64,000 nt of DNA from Saccharomyces paradoxus. Lineage: Eukaryota > Ascomycota > Saccharomycetes > Saccharomycetales > Saccharomycetaceae. Numbering within the stretch: position 1 is the stretch's first letter; every line of letters begins with the position of its first letter. The position numbers and the translations under genes were made by a program. The notes under the pieces are model-generated. The model was not told the origin of the DNA and did not search any database. It saw only the letters and a list, made by a program, of their open reading frames with translations. The stretch spans positions 682,001 through 746,000 of the forward strand of contig NC_047501.1 in assembly GCF_002079055.1 (NCBI RefSeq), in the 5' to 3' direction. Shown here piece by piece: positions 20,947 through 34,276 of this stretch.

Positions 20947-22617
20947 TTACCATTGATAGTACCAATATGGATTCTTTTTTTTTTCTAGGTTTTGAACCAA
21001 ATCATAAGGATCATCGTCAACAAATCTTCTAGCAGATAAGTCTTTCTCGGTTTTCTCTAAATACGATTTTTTTACTGCATTCAGAACATCTGCTTCATCC
21101 GACTCCACCTCATATAGAGAACTGATGACGGGTCTGTCTTTAGGACAGCTTGATTCTTTACCATTTGTTTCAATATAACGCTGGTAACCAGATTCAATCA
21201 AGTTTTCTAGTGGTTCTCTAATACCAACCTCGATACCCCGTGGTAGCCATATTTCATGAAGTCCTTTAAACTCATATTTCCCTGTCGTTCGTAACAAAAT
21301 GTACCCTATATCTTTCAAGATGATCTCTATACTCCCAATAAACGGAGGGATTGCATACCTTTTGTATTGTTTTTTGTCGCATAGCACGCTTTTAATTCCA
21401 CAGTACTGTGATAATGGATGTGCACCTGATGATGAAGTGCACGAATTGAACACCTCAATACCCTTTTCCATGTTCCTGAATTTTTTTGATGGTCCTGGTA
21501 TGTATTTCACTATTTGGTTTATGGACCCTCTTGGAGGTACCAAGTAAAAAATTCCTCCCACAGTATAACAACCTCCCTGTGGTGTGCCCTTCATAGACTC
21601 ATAATTCTTCTGTTTTACATGTTTACGATTAAATAAATCTGTCTTTCGCAGTCTTTGAAGCCAATGATCATCGATTACTTTTTCTAAGCTTAGTCTGGTG
21701 GTAGAAGTTGAGTAGCCTGGTAAATCAAAAAGGATTTTACCTCCGACTTGATAGGCTTGTACGGATCTAGTTAAATTCGGAATATGCGATACACCAGCAG
21801 CCTGAACCTTGAAAAAGTTCTTCGGGTTAGTAAAAGCTTCTCGCATCACTTCCTCAGAAGGGGATTTAATTTGCCCAGTAGAATCGATTTTAACCTTATA
21901 TCCAAGATATTTCTGTAAAAGAGTATTGATCAAAGTCGATTTACCAACATTAGGATTGCCTAACAAATATGTATAGTTTTTAAAGTAGTTGTAAAACATG
22001 GACATATTCCATTTTTTCAGCGCAGATATGGCAAATGTTTTATTTGAGTCAATCCTTAAAGTATACTTTAAAAATTGTTTCATGAATATAGGGACCTTTT
22101 TGCTAACAGCGTTTTTGTCTTTAAAAAGTTGATCGCTTTTGGTCAACACTAGTGTTGTATCTAAATCATTTCGTTTCATAATATTAGGGTTCAAGTGTAA
22201 AGGGAATTCTACAATGGGGGCGATATGCATAACATTTGAGTTTTTGGGAACATAATTCAAGACATCATCTAGTGTACTCTCAGGGAATTCTTCAGAGTTA
22301 TAATCGTTATGGTGGAGCGCATTACTGCATCTTTTACAAATTACTCTCGATGGCAAACTTCCCTTGGTATTGTGGTCTGGATCGTGTTGAATCGCCTGTT
22401 TTGAGAGTTGTATGTCTTGACTGAACAGTAAATACTTCAGGTCTTGGATAGCAGGATTTAATCTTGAGTTGGGTTTTTTTTTTGGCTGCGTATAGTACCC
22501 TGGTTTACTAGGATCCTGATCTTGTAGTTTGATGGAACATGACGCACATTTCACTTTCGCAATAACAGAACAGGAGAATTGACGTACGTCTCGAAAAGCA
22601 TGACTCAGTTTCAACAT
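20947..22617 (-). CDS. GEP3: GEP3 (MTG3/AIM40), mitochondrial circularly permuted GTPase
   Basis: Gep3 is a mitochondrial GTPase of the YqeH type needed for small-subunit ribosome assembly and genetically linked to prohibitins. The 556 residues equal the known length. The GTPase motifs are in permuted order: G4 TKSD at 159-162 comes before G1 GNPNVGKST at 220-228 and G3 DLPG at 298-301. Two CxxC pairs (C24/C27 and C94/C97) form the zinc-finger-like N-terminus seen in YqeH proteins. The ATG at 22617 gives a short mitochondrial-type N-terminus. It is divergent from NOC2. Confidence 0.94.
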   Translation of the reverse strand: MLKLSHAFRDVRQFSCSVIAKVKCASCSIKLQDQDPSKPGYYTQPKKKPNSRLNPAIQDLKYLLFSQDIQLSKQAIQHDPDHNTKGSLPSRVICKRCSNALHHNDYNSEEFPESTLDDVLNYVPKNSNVMHIAPIVEFPLHLNPNIMKRNDLDTTLVLTKSDQLFKDKNAVSKKVPIFMKQFLKYTLRIDSNKTFAISALKKWNMSMFYNYFKNYTYLLGNPNVGKSTLINTLLQKYLGYKVKIDSTGQIKSPSEEVMREAFTNPKNFFKVQAAGVSHIPNLTRSVQAYQVGGKILFDLPGYSTSTTRLSLEKVIDDHWLQRLRKTDLFNRKHVKQKNYESMKGTPQGGCYTVGGIFYLVPPRGSINQIVKYIPGPSKKFRNMEKGIEVFNSCTSSSGAHPLSQYCGIKSVLCDKKQYKRYAIPPFIGSIEIILKDIGYILLRTTGKYEFKGLHEIWLPRGIEVGIREPLENLIESGYQRYIETNGKESSCPKDRPVISSLYEVESDEADVLNAVKKSYLEKTEKDLSARRFVDDDPYDLVQNLEKKKNPYWYYQW

Positions 22618-22752
22618 TCCCGCATATTTAAATTGCTTTAAGTAATTGGGCGAATTGTAAGGAAGGATTCTCTACACATATCGCTTTGTTATATGTGTCT
22701 TGTCCTAAGACATTAATAGTGGTTATAATATCATATCATCTCCGACGAGTTT

Positions 22753-22763
22753 TGAAAAATTTT
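22753..22763 (+). promoter_or_regulatory. RRPE motif upstream of NOC2
   Basis: TGAAAAATTTT is a full match to the ribosomal RNA processing element. It lies about 145 bases before the NOC2 ATG and just upstream of a PAC motif, the pairing typical of ribosome-biogenesis genes controlled by Stb3, Dot6 and Tod6. Confidence 0.8.
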
Positions 22764-22780
22764 CTGATTTTTTTTCTTCC

Positions 22781-22792
22781 GATGAGATGAGC
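22781..22792 (+). promoter_or_regulatory. PAC motif upstream of NOC2
   Basis: GATGAGATGAGC matches the PAC (polymerase A and C) consensus around its GATGAG core. It sits 18 bases after the RRPE and about 115 bases before the NOC2 start. Confidence 0.82.
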
Positions 22793-22900
22793 ATGAAATT
22801 CTCAGAGATAATAAAGAAGTAGATATTTCTATATGGGTCTATTCATTGATTGTTAATCTGTGGGCCAGAAGGTAGATAGAGAAAGTCAACAATAGATTAA

Positions 22901-25030
<2,130 letters not shown>

Positions 25031-25366
25031 CAATTAAGCGGGCATTGAATTTTTGCTGTGGCTTCAATAGTTAAGTCTATAAATATGTAAAATAAACAGA
25101 AGTCTTTTTAAAAGTGTATATATCATGTGTGCACACATACTTCTTGCCAGCCTGGATATATTTTTATATTTTGGCTCATTCTTGAATCAGAAGAAGTGTC
25201 AAACCTTTAATGGATAAAAAAAGTAACAGCCTGTGACGCAGTACCAGAATTGAAAGAAATACAGTTTAATGTTATATAATTTTCGTATGCGTTTAACCCT
25301 CTTGAAGTTCCTCACAAAACGGATATAATCGCTAAATAGAATAAAATTTAGTACAAGAAAAATACC
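25031..25366. other. NOC2-RET1 convergent 3' spacer
   Basis: The two genes converge on these 336 AT-rich bases. I see only 3'-end-like sequence and no further gene. Confidence 0.55.
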
Positions 25367-28300
25367 TTATTGCTGAAAGATATCTTCCAATCTTAATCTT
25401 GGGGCAATGTTCATAGATAATAATTCCTGGAATAGCAGTTTTGCGGCATATGGAATAGTCATTTTAATAATATTTTCTGCACTTTTGCAGGTGGTACACC
25501 AACCACTATAGCCCATTAATCCACACTTATCACAGACATCAACTTCAAAAGCGTCTGAACTAATCATCAACCTTTCTAACAACAGTTGAGAAGCACCATA
25601 GGCAATTACACAATCTCTTTCCATTTCACCCAACCTCAGACCACCATCTCTGGATCTACCCTCAGTAGGTTGACGTGTCAAAACAGCCCTTGGACCACGA
25701 GCTCTTGCGTGCATCTTATCTAAAACCATATGCTTCAATTTTTGGTAGTAAATTGGGCCAAAAAAGATATAGGCTTGTAAACATTCACCTGTTATACCTG
25801 AATATAACATATCCTTACCAGAATAGTTGAAACCTTGATCAACCAAAATCTTAGACATCTCTTCAAGTTTAGAACCACCAAAACATGTACCGTATTCCAA
25901 AGTGCCATTTAGCACACCAGCTTTACCCGATATTAGTTCGATCATTTTACCCACAGTCATACGAGATGGGAAACCGTGAGGATTCATGATAATGTCTGGA
26001 ACTATACCTTGATCGTTGAAAGGCATGTCTTCTTGCTTTACAATAATACCACAAACACCTTTTTGACCATGTCTAGAAGAAAATTTATCACCTAATTCAG
26101 GTCTTCTGTTTTGTCTTAACAGAACTTTGATCAAAGCTTGGTCATTATCTGAAACGGACATCATAACTTGGTCAATATGGGAAGGTTCTGGACCTCTATA
26201 TATCACCGGAGCTTCCCTATATTGAGTTTGGACGTTTATATTGTTTGGGTTCGGCGCGTCTGCGGAATTAGTTGGAACTGATTTGTTGATATAGATTTGG
26301 CCACTTTGAACCTTCATACCCACCTCACCTAGACCGTCAGGGCCAAGGGATTGATGTTGCCATATAGGTTCTCCATTTTCGTCGACACGCATACCACCGA
26401 TGATATCTTGGGTATGGTTCGCATATCTTTTCAAAACGGTGGTTGTCTTTCTACGAGTTTCACAACGACCAAAACCTCTATCTATGGATGACTTATTTAA
26501 AACCAAAGCATCTTCAATATCATAACCAGAATAGGACATGACAGCAACCGTAGCATTTTGACCAGCAGGCAATTTATCATAATCGATCAATTCGATTGTT
26601 TTGGTTTTCACCATTGGTTGTTGCGGATAAGTCATCAAGTATAATAACGTATCTATCCTTTTGAACTGATTATAGGCGATTGCACCGATTGCTTGCTTAC
26701 CCATCGCACATTGATATGTGTTACGAGGGGATTGGTTATGATGTGGATATGGAATTAAACCAGCAACGGCACCTAAAATGGTGAATGGCTCAATTTCTAA
26801 ATGTGTCATCGAAGGAACGATGTCCTTTTCATACAATGCAATGTAAGAATCGTTTTCTTCATTGACATCTAAATATTCCACCAACCCAAGCTTCAAAAAG
26901 TCATCAAAATCTAACTCACCGTCTAGTAGTTGACGTAAATGAGTATCTTTCACACGAGATTGACCGTCAGAAACAATTATTAATGGCCTACAAATTCTAC
27001 CACCATCAGTAGCAATATGAACTGCCATCTGGTGAGAATTCGAATAAATTGAGATGAACTCCGAGACTTTACCTGTTCTTCTTAGATGTCTGAATTGAGT
27101 AACAAATTTTGTTGGAAATCTGATTGAACCAATTAAAGTACCATTTAAATAAACACCATAGTTTAGATGCAAGGATGCACTGTCAATCAAAGTTATGTCT
27201 TCTACACCAAGAACGTAACATAATTTCTTTATAGGTTCTTCTTCGTCATCTGTAGTGATATGAGTCATTAATGCTAAATTTTTCACTAGGCCACAGGCTT
27301 CACCTTCTGGAGTATCTGCGGTACAAAGCATACCGAATTGAGAAGGTTGTAATGCTCTTGGACCGGAAACTTTTCTTGATTTTTCAAACTGAGATGAAAT
27401 TCTTGTCATCATACCCAATGCAGAAATGTAAGATAATCTAGAAAGAACGTGTGTAACACCCGCTCTTTCCATCTTAAATCTTTTAAGGGACCAGTTACCT
27501 GTTGAAATAGCTCTGTTCAGTCCACTGGTAATGTTATTTGAATGAACGTTAATTGACAATAATGCATCATATTCCATGGCCCTATTTGGTTTTTTCAAGA
27601 CTTTATCAATGCTTAGTTTAAAATCATTATTAAACTTTTTGAACAAATCTTCAAACAATAAGGAAATCAGTTGGCCGGCTAATTCAAGACGCTTATTACC
27701 AACGTAATCTCTATCGTCAATCATCTTAGGGTTATACATTGCCATTACCACCCTGCGTGTCATCATAGCAATATATAAAGCCTTTTCCCTAAAGTCGAGC
27801 GCCTCTACGGTCAAGTGTGCAATGACTGTAGTAGCAATGGCTTCTATACCTTCTTGCAGTATCGTCAATTTTTGTCTTCTCATTGTCTTTACTTTGGCGC
27901 CGATATACTCTAAAGCTTGCTGTTGTGTATAAATATCTAATTTCGAGGATTCTTCCAAATTAACGGCGAAAATATCTTGGTAGCTACTATCATTACCACA
28001 AACCAATTGCATGATTTCCAAATCAGATAAAATACCACAAGCTTTAAGAACAACAGCAATAGGGATTTCTTCAGCGATGGAGTTATGCTTCAAATAGATT
28101 TTACCATTCTTGGTGATGACATAAGTCTTGGATTTTCTTTCGTGGGTAGATGAAGTGACTGATGCCTGAACGATACCCTTCTTCTCATCTGCTTCCACAA
28201 TAATACGATTCTTGGATAATTGTTCTTGAACAAGAATTACTTTTTCTGTACCGTTAACAATAAAGTAACCACCAGGATCTAACGGGCACTCATTTAATTT

Positions 28301-28816
28301 GGCCATTTTCGATTCATCAGCATCATATAGGATACATTTATTGGATCTTAGCATGATCGGCATCCTACCGATTTCCACGTCTTTATGCATAATAATGTTT
28401 CTACCTCTGGTATATTCTATATCCACGTAAATTGGTGCAGAGTATGTCATATCTCTAAGTCTACACTCATGAGGTGGTGTCAAGTAGTCTTTGGTCGAAG
28501 AAGAGGACTTCTTACCCACTCTGATATCGACGTACTTTAGATAAAACTCTGGATCGACATCGCTTAAAATTAATTGATTTGCTTTTATAATTTTTTTTAA
28601 ATCTGTATCAACGAAATAGTTAAATGAGTCAAGATGTTGCTTCACCAAACCCTTAACCTTCAAGAATGCAGGCAAAAGGTGCCACTTATCTTGAGCGGTA
28701 TTGATCTCATCAGTTAGTTTCTTACCTTTATACACTGGTTTCAGTAAATCATCAAATGCCTCGTCTTTCACGTGTTTATGGATATGAGTTTTCCGTCTTT
28801 TCGTCGCACCAACCAT
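25367..28816 (-). CDS. RET1: RET1 (RPC128), second-largest subunit of RNA polymerase III
   Basis: This is the beta-like subunit of Pol III, which makes tRNAs, 5S rRNA and U6. The 1149 residues equal the known length. The protrusion and lobe occupy the first half. The hybrid-binding region contains the [12 protein letters not shown] motif (about 905-916) of the active site. The C-terminal anchor and clamp carry the zinc site C1095, C1098, C1107 and C1110 (CDKC-X8-CTTC). The conserved [13 protein letters not shown] is near 1060. The ATG at 28816 gives the conserved [14 protein letters not shown] start. Adjacent PAC and RRPE motifs lie upstream. Confidence 0.98.
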   Translation of the reverse strand: MVGATKRRKTHIHKHVKDEAFDDLLKPVYKGKKLTDEINTAQDKWHLLPAFLKVKGLVKQHLDSFNYFVDTDLKKIIKANQLILSDVDPEFYLKYVDIRVGKKSSSSTKDYLTPPHECRLRDMTYSAPIYVDIEYTRGRNIIMHKDVEIGRMPIMLRSNKCILYDADESKMAKLNECPLDPGGYFIVNGTEKVILVQEQLSKNRIIVEADEKKGIVQASVTSSTHERKSKTYVITKNGKIYLKHNSIAEEIPIAVVLKACGILSDLEIMQLVCGNDSSYQDIFAVNLEESSKLDIYTQQQALEYIGAKVKTMRRQKLTILQEGIEAIATTVIAHLTVEALDFREKALYIAMMTRRVVMAMYNPKMIDDRDYVGNKRLELAGQLISLLFEDLFKKFNNDFKLSIDKVLKKPNRAMEYDALLSINVHSNNITSGLNRAISTGNWSLKRFKMERAGVTHVLSRLSYISALGMMTRISSQFEKSRKVSGPRALQPSQFGMLCTADTPEGEACGLVKNLALMTHITTDDEEEPIKKLCYVLGVEDITLIDSASLHLNYGVYLNGTLIGSIRFPTKFVTQFRHLRRTGKVSEFISIYSNSHQMAVHIATDGGRICRPLIIVSDGQSRVKDTHLRQLLDGELDFDDFLKLGLVEYLDVNEENDSYIALYEKDIVPSMTHLEIEPFTILGAVAGLIPYPHHNQSPRNTYQCAMGKQAIGAIAYNQFKRIDTLLYLMTYPQQPMVKTKTIELIDYDKLPAGQNATVAVMSYSGYDIEDALVLNKSSIDRGFGRCETRRKTTTVLKRYANHTQDIIGGMRVDENGEPIWQHQSLGPDGLGEVGMKVQSGQIYINKSVPTNSADAPNPNNINVQTQYREAPVIYRGPEPSHIDQVMMSVSDNDQALIKVLLRQNRRPELGDKFSSRHGQKGVCGIIVKQEDMPFNDQGIVPDIIMNPHGFPSRMTVGKMIELISGKAGVLNGTLEYGTCFGGSKLEEMSKILVDQGFNYSGKDMLYSGITGECLQAYIFFGPIYYQKLKHMVLDKMHARARGPRAVLTRQPTEGRSRDGGLRLGEMERDCVIAYGASQLLLERLMISSDAFEVDVCDKCGLMGYSGWCTTCKSAENIIKMTIPYAAKLLFQELLSMNIAPRLRLEDIFQQ

Positions 28817-29280
28817 CTTTTAACAAACGCTCAGCTCCTAGTGGTTAGAACACTCAATTATCAACGCTCTAAACTCCCTTTACTTCTTTTCTAGCCTGAC
28901 CATATATCATCACTTAAGCACAGATCGAAAAATTTTCAGCTCATCTCACTATTCCCATTCCGTCGGGCATGATCTGGAAAATTACGCGCCAGATTCTTAG
29001 AACTATTTATATCTTTAAGCGTACCTGGCCCGACTACTAAGAAGAATATAAGTAATGCACATATAAAAATCTTTTGAGAAGTGCCAACTTTGAGTCGTCA
29101 TCTTTCTTGAGCACTGCGCTGCGAACTTTGACAAGGAAGACGAGACCATTCAACCCGACAGACCCGATTCCCCTGGTTCCCCTCTTCCGCTTCGCACAGC
29201 CCTTTTCGCTTAGTTTGGAAGCCTAGGTCCGATCCAGTGCTATTAATAGCTTACAAGAAATAGGATCAACGTTACTATTG
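28817..29280. promoter_or_regulatory. Divergent promoter region RET1/PTP2
   Basis: This 464-base spacer holds the RET1 PAC/RRPE cluster on its left side and the PTP2 promoter on its right. I did not recognise a defined PTP2 element. Confidence 0.6.
28928..28948 (-). promoter_or_regulatory. PAC + RRPE pair upstream of RET1
   Basis: On the minus strand TGAGATGAGC (PAC) is immediately followed by TGAAAATTTTT (RRPE), about 112-132 bases before the RET1 ATG. The PAC element was named for Pol I and Pol III subunit promoters, so this placement is exactly as expected. Confidence 0.85.
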
Positions 29281-31536
29281 ATGGAGCGCATAGCACAGCA
29301 ATATCGTAGTGGCAAAAGAGACAATAACGGCAATAGGATGGCCTCTTCTGCTATATCGGAAAAGGGCCACATACAAATCAATCAAGCTAGAACGCCTGGT
29401 CAAATGCCCGTATATAGAGGTGAAACTATAAACCTGTCTAATCTTCCGCAAAACCCCATTAAACCGTGCAAAGATCTGGACGACGTTAACATACGGCGCA
29501 ACAACTCTAACAGGCATTCTAAAATACTGCTCGTGGATGTATGCGCTGGCCCTAGCACCAACTCATTTCCAGATAATACAAATGCCAAGGATATCACAGT
29601 TTTATCGTTGCCACTACCCAGCACATTAGTGAAAAGGTCAAACTATCCATTCGAGAACTTACTGAAGAATTACCTTGGCTCTGATGAGAAGTATGTTGAG
29701 TTTACTAAGATCATCAAGGAGTATGACGTTTTCATTTTCAGTGATTCGTTCAGCAAAATTTCAAGTTGTTTGAAGACAACTTTTTGCCTCATTGAGAAGT
29801 TCAAAAAGTTCATATGCCATTTTTTTCCATCTCCTTACTTGGAATTCTTTCTTTTCGAAGGCTCTCTGAATGATAGTAAGGCTTCCTCCATAGAAAAAAA
29901 TAAGAAAAACTGCATCATGCCTAAATTGGATTTGAACTTAGACGCAAACTTAACTTCAAGATCAACTTTAAATTTGAGGATAAATATACCTCCACCTAAT
30001 GATTCAAATAAAATCTTTTTACAGTCCCTGAAAAAGGACCTCATTCATTATTCACCAAATTCTTTGCAGAAATTTTTCCAGTTCAACATACCTGCTGACT
30101 TAGCATCTAACGACACGATTTTACCGAACTGGCTAAAATTCTGCTCCATAAAAGAAAATGAAAAGGTGATTTTAAAGAAACTTTTTGACAATTTTGAAAT
30201 TTTAGAAAACTTTGAAATGCAAAGGTTGGAGAAATGTTTAAAATTTAAGAAAATGTCTTCTTTACATCAAAAGCAGCAATCGCAACAGCAGAGGGTATCG
30301 CAATCTACGGATAATTCGAAATTATATTCTTTAACTAGTTTACAAAGACAATATAAAACCTCAGTGAAAGGCAAGGTACAGAACAATCAAAAGCTAAAGT
30401 TAACTATACCCAAAAACAACACATCCTCTTCGCCCTCACCTCTGTCCTCCGATGACACTATAATGACACCAATAAATGATTACGAACTTACAGAGGGAAT
30501 TCAATCTTTTACCAAGAACAGATACTCTAATATCTTACCTTATGAACATTCGAGGGTTAAATTACCTCATTCTCCCAAACTACCTGCAGCTTCTGAAGCA
30601 TCTACAGCGGAAACAAAAACCGATAGGCCGTATCCAGTATGTCCTTTAGACACAAAAAACCATTCCTGCAAAATTAACGACTACATCAACGCAAACTATT
30701 TGAAACTTTCACAGATTAATCCTGATTTCAAATATATCGCCACTCAAGCCCCGCTTCCTTCGACTATGGATGATTTCTGGAAAGTTATCACTTTGAACCA
30801 CGTCAAAATAATAATATCGTTGAATTCTGACGATGAACTGAATTTAAGAAAATGGGACATTTATTGGAATAATTCATCATATTCCAACCATACTATCAAG
30901 CTTCAAAATACCTGGGAGGACATTTGCAATATTAATGGTTGTGTTCTTAGAGTCTTTCAAGTCACAAAAATTGCTCCCAAAAATGATAGTATCAAGCAGG
31001 ATTGTGGCTCCTCGCATACTGGCGACCTTATCTCCACTACTATGACTACATCAAAGCCGTTCATTGTTTATCAATTACAGTATAAGAATTGGTTGGACTC
31101 TTGTGGCGTAGATATCAACGACATCATTAAAGTACACAAGATCAAAAATTCACTATTGTTCAATCCACAGAGTTTTATTGCAAGTCTCAAAAAGGACGTT
31201 TGCAAGCCTGACTTGGTAGATGATAAAAATAGTGATTTACATCTCGATACGGCAAATTCATCACCACTATTAGTCCATTGTTCTGCAGGATGTGGAAGAA
31301 CTGGTGTATTTGTTACATTGGATTTCCTACTAAGTATTCTTTCATCTACAACAAATCACTCAAACAAGATTGATGTTTGGAATATGACTCAGGACCTTAT
31401 ATTTATCATAGTGAATGAGTTAAGAAAGCAAAGGATTTCAATGGTACAGAATCTAACTCAATATATCGCTTGTTATGAGGCATTGCTAAATTATTTTGCA
31501 TTGCAAAAGCAGATTAAAAATGAGTTTCCTTGTTGA
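29281..31536 (+). CDS. PTP2: PTP2, tyrosine phosphatase of MAP kinase pathways
   Basis: Ptp2 is a nuclear phosphotyrosine-specific phosphatase that inactivates Hog1 and other MAP kinases. From the ATG at 29281 it has 751 residues; the codon just upstream is TTG and is not a start. Residues 1-395 form a regulatory region with a rhodanese-like fold and Ser/Asn-rich stretches. The catalytic domain starts near 405 and contains NDYINANYLKL and the signature HCSAGCGRTG with catalytic C667. The Q-loop QNLTQYIACYEALL near the C-terminus completes the PTP fold. The WPD-like Asp region around residues 575-610 is divergent, as in the S. cerevisiae protein. Confidence 0.96.
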   Translation: MERIAQQYRSGKRDNNGNRMASSAISEKGHIQINQARTPGQMPVYRGETINLSNLPQNPIKPCKDLDDVNIRRNNSNRHSKILLVDVCAGPSTNSFPDNTNAKDITVLSLPLPSTLVKRSNYPFENLLKNYLGSDEKYVEFTKIIKEYDVFIFSDSFSKISSCLKTTFCLIEKFKKFICHFFPSPYLEFFLFEGSLNDSKASSIEKNKKNCIMPKLDLNLDANLTSRSTLNLRINIPPPNDSNKIFLQSLKKDLIHYSPNSLQKFFQFNIPADLASNDTILPNWLKFCSIKENEKVILKKLFDNFEILENFEMQRLEKCLKFKKMSSLHQKQQSQQQRVSQSTDNSKLYSLTSLQRQYKTSVKGKVQNNQKLKLTIPKNNTSSSPSPLSSDDTIMTPINDYELTEGIQSFTKNRYSNILPYEHSRVKLPHSPKLPAASEASTAETKTDRPYPVCPLDTKNHSCKINDYINANYLKLSQINPDFKYIATQAPLPSTMDDFWKVITLNHVKIIISLNSDDELNLRKWDIYWNNSSYSNHTIKLQNTWEDICNINGCVLRVFQVTKIAPKNDSIKQDCGSSHTGDLISTTMTTSKPFIVYQLQYKNWLDSCGVDINDIIKVHKIKNSLLFNPQSFIASLKKDVCKPDLVDDKNSDLHLDTANSSPLLVHCSAGCGRTGVFVTLDFLLSILSSTTNHSNKIDVWNMTQDLIFIIVNELRKQRISMVQNLTQYIACYEALLNYFALQKQIKNEFPC

Positions 31537-31794
31537 TAAAATTGTTCTTCTCCTATAATACAGACACTTTTTACGTTTTGATAAATTACCTAACCTCTCT
31601 CGTTGCATTTTATTTCATTATATAGATACATCAAAAATAAAAAATAAATCTATAATCTACAATCTCTCCATAAAGACACACGAGGTTTCTACGTACTTGC
31701 AACTTCATATAATGTTTTATTCTCGGGATGTCTGCTGCATATCTATGTGACATATTTATAAAGTCTCTGAGATGAAAGTGTCTTAACTGGATAA

Positions 31795-33084
31795 TTAAGT
31801 CCATCTGTGCGCTTCATTATCACCACTCCAACTTCGTTCAGTATATCCTAATTCTTCTTTCACCCTTTTCACGGTGGCAGGATCCCCCATATTTTTACCC
31901 AAATTATCAGAAATTTTAATAGCATGGTTACCATTTGCTTCTAACAGTTTGATAACAATGTTTAATGGCTCACTTTTAACCTGAGGTTGAGACTTCTTAT
32001 GGAAATCATTAGTAAAGTTTGTACCAATACCGAAGGTGGCTAACATTCCATTCTCTTTAGCTGCATGGGAGTAAGTTATTGCCTTTTCGACGTTTAATGA
32101 ATCAGAATAACACACAATCTTCGAGAATTTAGGCAATTTCAATACGTCATGATAATGGTGCGCAATCTTTTTGGTGTATTCAACTGGATCTCCAGAATCT
32201 TGTCTAACACCAACATAAGCATCAGAATATGGTGGGCGGAATGCTTTTAAGAAGTCATCCGTGCCAAAAGTATCTGTTAATGCTAAACCAGCATTTTTTG
32301 CGCCAAAAGTATTAATCCAATAATCCATGGAATTTTTGTTGGCATGCAAATAATCTTCACTAATAGAGGCAACTCCCATAACCCACTCGTGGGCCACAGT
32401 ACCGATAGGCTTAACTCCATACTTCTTGGCAAATAAAATATTTGATGTACCTAACAATAGTGGTTTGTTTCTGCTTGGATTAGCGTTAACAGCTTTCATA
32501 ATGCCTTGCATAATCAAATCTTGAGTCTTCAAGGATCTGCGACGTCTTGTACCAAATTCACTGAATTTAATACCATTATCAAATAAAGCTTCCGCCTTCT
32601 TCATGGCTTGCTCTAATTGGTTTTCGTAGTCCCAGTCAGTGTCTACAAATCTGAAATAAGCCTCTGATATTAAGGACAATAAGGGAATCTCGTAAAGGAT
32701 AGTATCCTTCCAGCTACCACTAACCAAAATTTTCAATTTGTAGTGGGAGGGTTTGCCCTCAATTTCTTCTGAAGTGAAGGCAATTTGCTCCTCAGGGTTT
32801 AGTTTGTAGTTAGAACTACTAATATACTTGATATAGGAAGATGGTAAATATGGGATTTCCTTTTGTAGGTATTCAATTTCCTCTTCTGTAAACCTCAAAT
32901 TTCCCAAATACGAAAATTGTTCTTTTAGCCAATCGATGGCTTCCTTATTGAAGGACAATTGAGACGACCTGTTAGTATACTTATAGGTAACTGTAACATC
33001 TGGAAAATTAGTGAAGACAGCAGCATGCATCGTAATCTTGTACATGTCCGTGTCCAAAAGAGACTTTATCACTGGTTCTGACAT
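31795..33084 (-). CDS. NPT1: NPT1, nicotinate phosphoribosyltransferase
   Basis: Npt1 converts nicotinic acid and PRPP to nicotinate mononucleotide in the NAD+ salvage route that supports Sir2 silencing. The 429 residues equal the known length. The histidine phosphorylated by ATP during the reaction is H232 in TVAHEWVMG. Other conserved parts are the N-terminal SLLDTDMYKITM (7-19), FGTRRRRSL (177-185) and RQDSGDP near 285. The ATG at 33084 gives the standard N-terminus. It is divergent from RPB10. Confidence 0.97.
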   Translation of the reverse strand: MSEPVIKSLLDTDMYKITMHAAVFTNFPDVTVTYKYTNRSSQLSFNKEAIDWLKEQFSYLGNLRFTEEEIEYLQKEIPYLPSSYIKYISSSNYKLNPEEQIAFTSEEIEGKPSHYKLKILVSGSWKDTILYEIPLLSLISEAYFRFVDTDWDYENQLEQAMKKAEALFDNGIKFSEFGTRRRRSLKTQDLIMQGIMKAVNANPSRNKPLLLGTSNILFAKKYGVKPIGTVAHEWVMGVASISEDYLHANKNSMDYWINTFGAKNAGLALTDTFGTDDFLKAFRPPYSDAYVGVRQDSGDPVEYTKKIAHHYHDVLKLPKFSKIVCYSDSLNVEKAITYSHAAKENGMLATFGIGTNFTNDFHKKSQPQVKSEPLNIVIKLLEANGNHAIKISDNLGKNMGDPATVKRVKEELGYTERSWSGDNEAHRWT

Positions 33085-33668
33085 GGTTATCTTGCTTGGC
33101 GAAATCAGTTACAAATGGCTGAGTCTATATTTCTTCAAAAATATTGTCAATAGTTCCCTTCCGTACAGTGATGAATTAAAACAGAAAAACTGATTTGGTA
33201 CAATTTTCGTTTCGATAACTGTTAAAGGGCTTGTCATTTTTGGTCAGTCGAGGACAACAGTTCTTGCATTTGCGAGTTTTTCCAGCCTTATAAGAACGGA
33301 TTTGACGAATTTTTCACCCTGGCGCAGCAGCCAATTTTGTTGATATTTGACAAGTCACAGCATAAAAAAGTAAGATGAAGGCTTTATCCGTGGAGAAACA
33401 CACTTGATAAGCATTGACATTTTCATGTGTTTTTTGGACCCAAAATGGGCTAATAGTACCACTCTCATGGCTAGTACACTGGAAGTGTCAGCAATTGAAA
33501 ACACACTTATCACGTTGAACGAAAAAGCGGTTTCTCGCTCGTGCTTTTGGGTAAAAAAAAATTTCATAAGAAAAAGATGGAAGAATCACAATGGGATGAT
33601 ACTTAGACTGTTCTCAAACCGTTAATTGAAGGACTTTAAAGACTCGATAAGCAAAATAATAGTATAAA
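33085..33668. promoter_or_regulatory. Divergent promoter region NPT1/RPB10
   Basis: This 584-base spacer carries an Abf1 consensus at 33509-33521. I see no gene in it; the short frames across 33355-33625 on both strands have no family resemblance. Confidence 0.6.
33509..33521 (+). promoter_or_regulatory. Abf1 binding site upstream of RPB10
   Basis: ATCACGTTGAACG satisfies the Abf1 consensus RTCRYNNNNNACG at every fixed position. It lies 148 bases before the RPB10 ATG within the bidirectional NPT1/RPB10 promoter. Abf1 is common at polymerase-subunit genes. Confidence 0.75.
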
Positions 33669-33881
33669 ATGATTGTCCCAGTTAGATGTTTCTCCTGCGG
33701 TAAAGTTGTTGGTGACAAGTGGGAAAGTTACTTAAACTTGTTGCAAGAAGATGAGCTAGATGAAGGTACCGCATTGTCAAGATTAGGTCTAAAAAGATAC
33801 TGTTGCAGAAGAATGATTCTAACTCACGTCGACCTTATTGAAAAGTTTTTAAGATACAACCCATTAGAAAAAAGAGATTAG
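33669..33881 (+). CDS. RPB10: RPB10, shared subunit ABC10-beta of RNA polymerases I, II and III
   Basis: This 70-residue zinc protein is common to all three nuclear RNA polymerases and is needed for assembly of the Rpb3/Rpb11/Rpb2 platform. The atypical zinc site is complete: C7 and C10 (CFSCGK) with the adjacent pair C45 and C46 (RYCCRRM). The conserved N-terminus [19 protein letters not shown] is intact. The ATG at 33669 is the only possible start. It is convergent with MGM1. Confidence 0.98.
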
Positions 33882-34276
33882 CTGATCATCAATATGGCTG
33901 TTTTTTGACCTTTTCTTATCACTTCCCTTAGGAGATCGATGAGAAGAGAAGATGAAAACGGGCATAAAGAAAAAATGACAAAGACATGTATTCTCTCACA
34001 TTAAATGAACTACAAGACAACCAGATTTGTCTATGCATGCTGTCGATATACCATTCTCTTCCAAAATAATAGAAAAAAATATATATCTTTTGTTTATTCT
34101 CCAAGACGATATAGGAAGTAAGGGGTTATTACATCTTGCGATATAAGAGACTTGTATACTATAAGAAAAAAGCTCGTTTGAAAGGTATGCCTTTAATTTT
34201 TCTGAAAAAAAAACTCTAGTAATTATATAACGGGAAAAAAAAGTTATTTACAAAATCCTGCACTATTAACTTTATA
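33882..34276. other. RPB10-MGM1 convergent 3' spacer
   Basis: These 395 AT-rich bases lie between two stop codons. Runs of A and T are frequent and no gene-like signal is visible. Confidence 0.5.
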
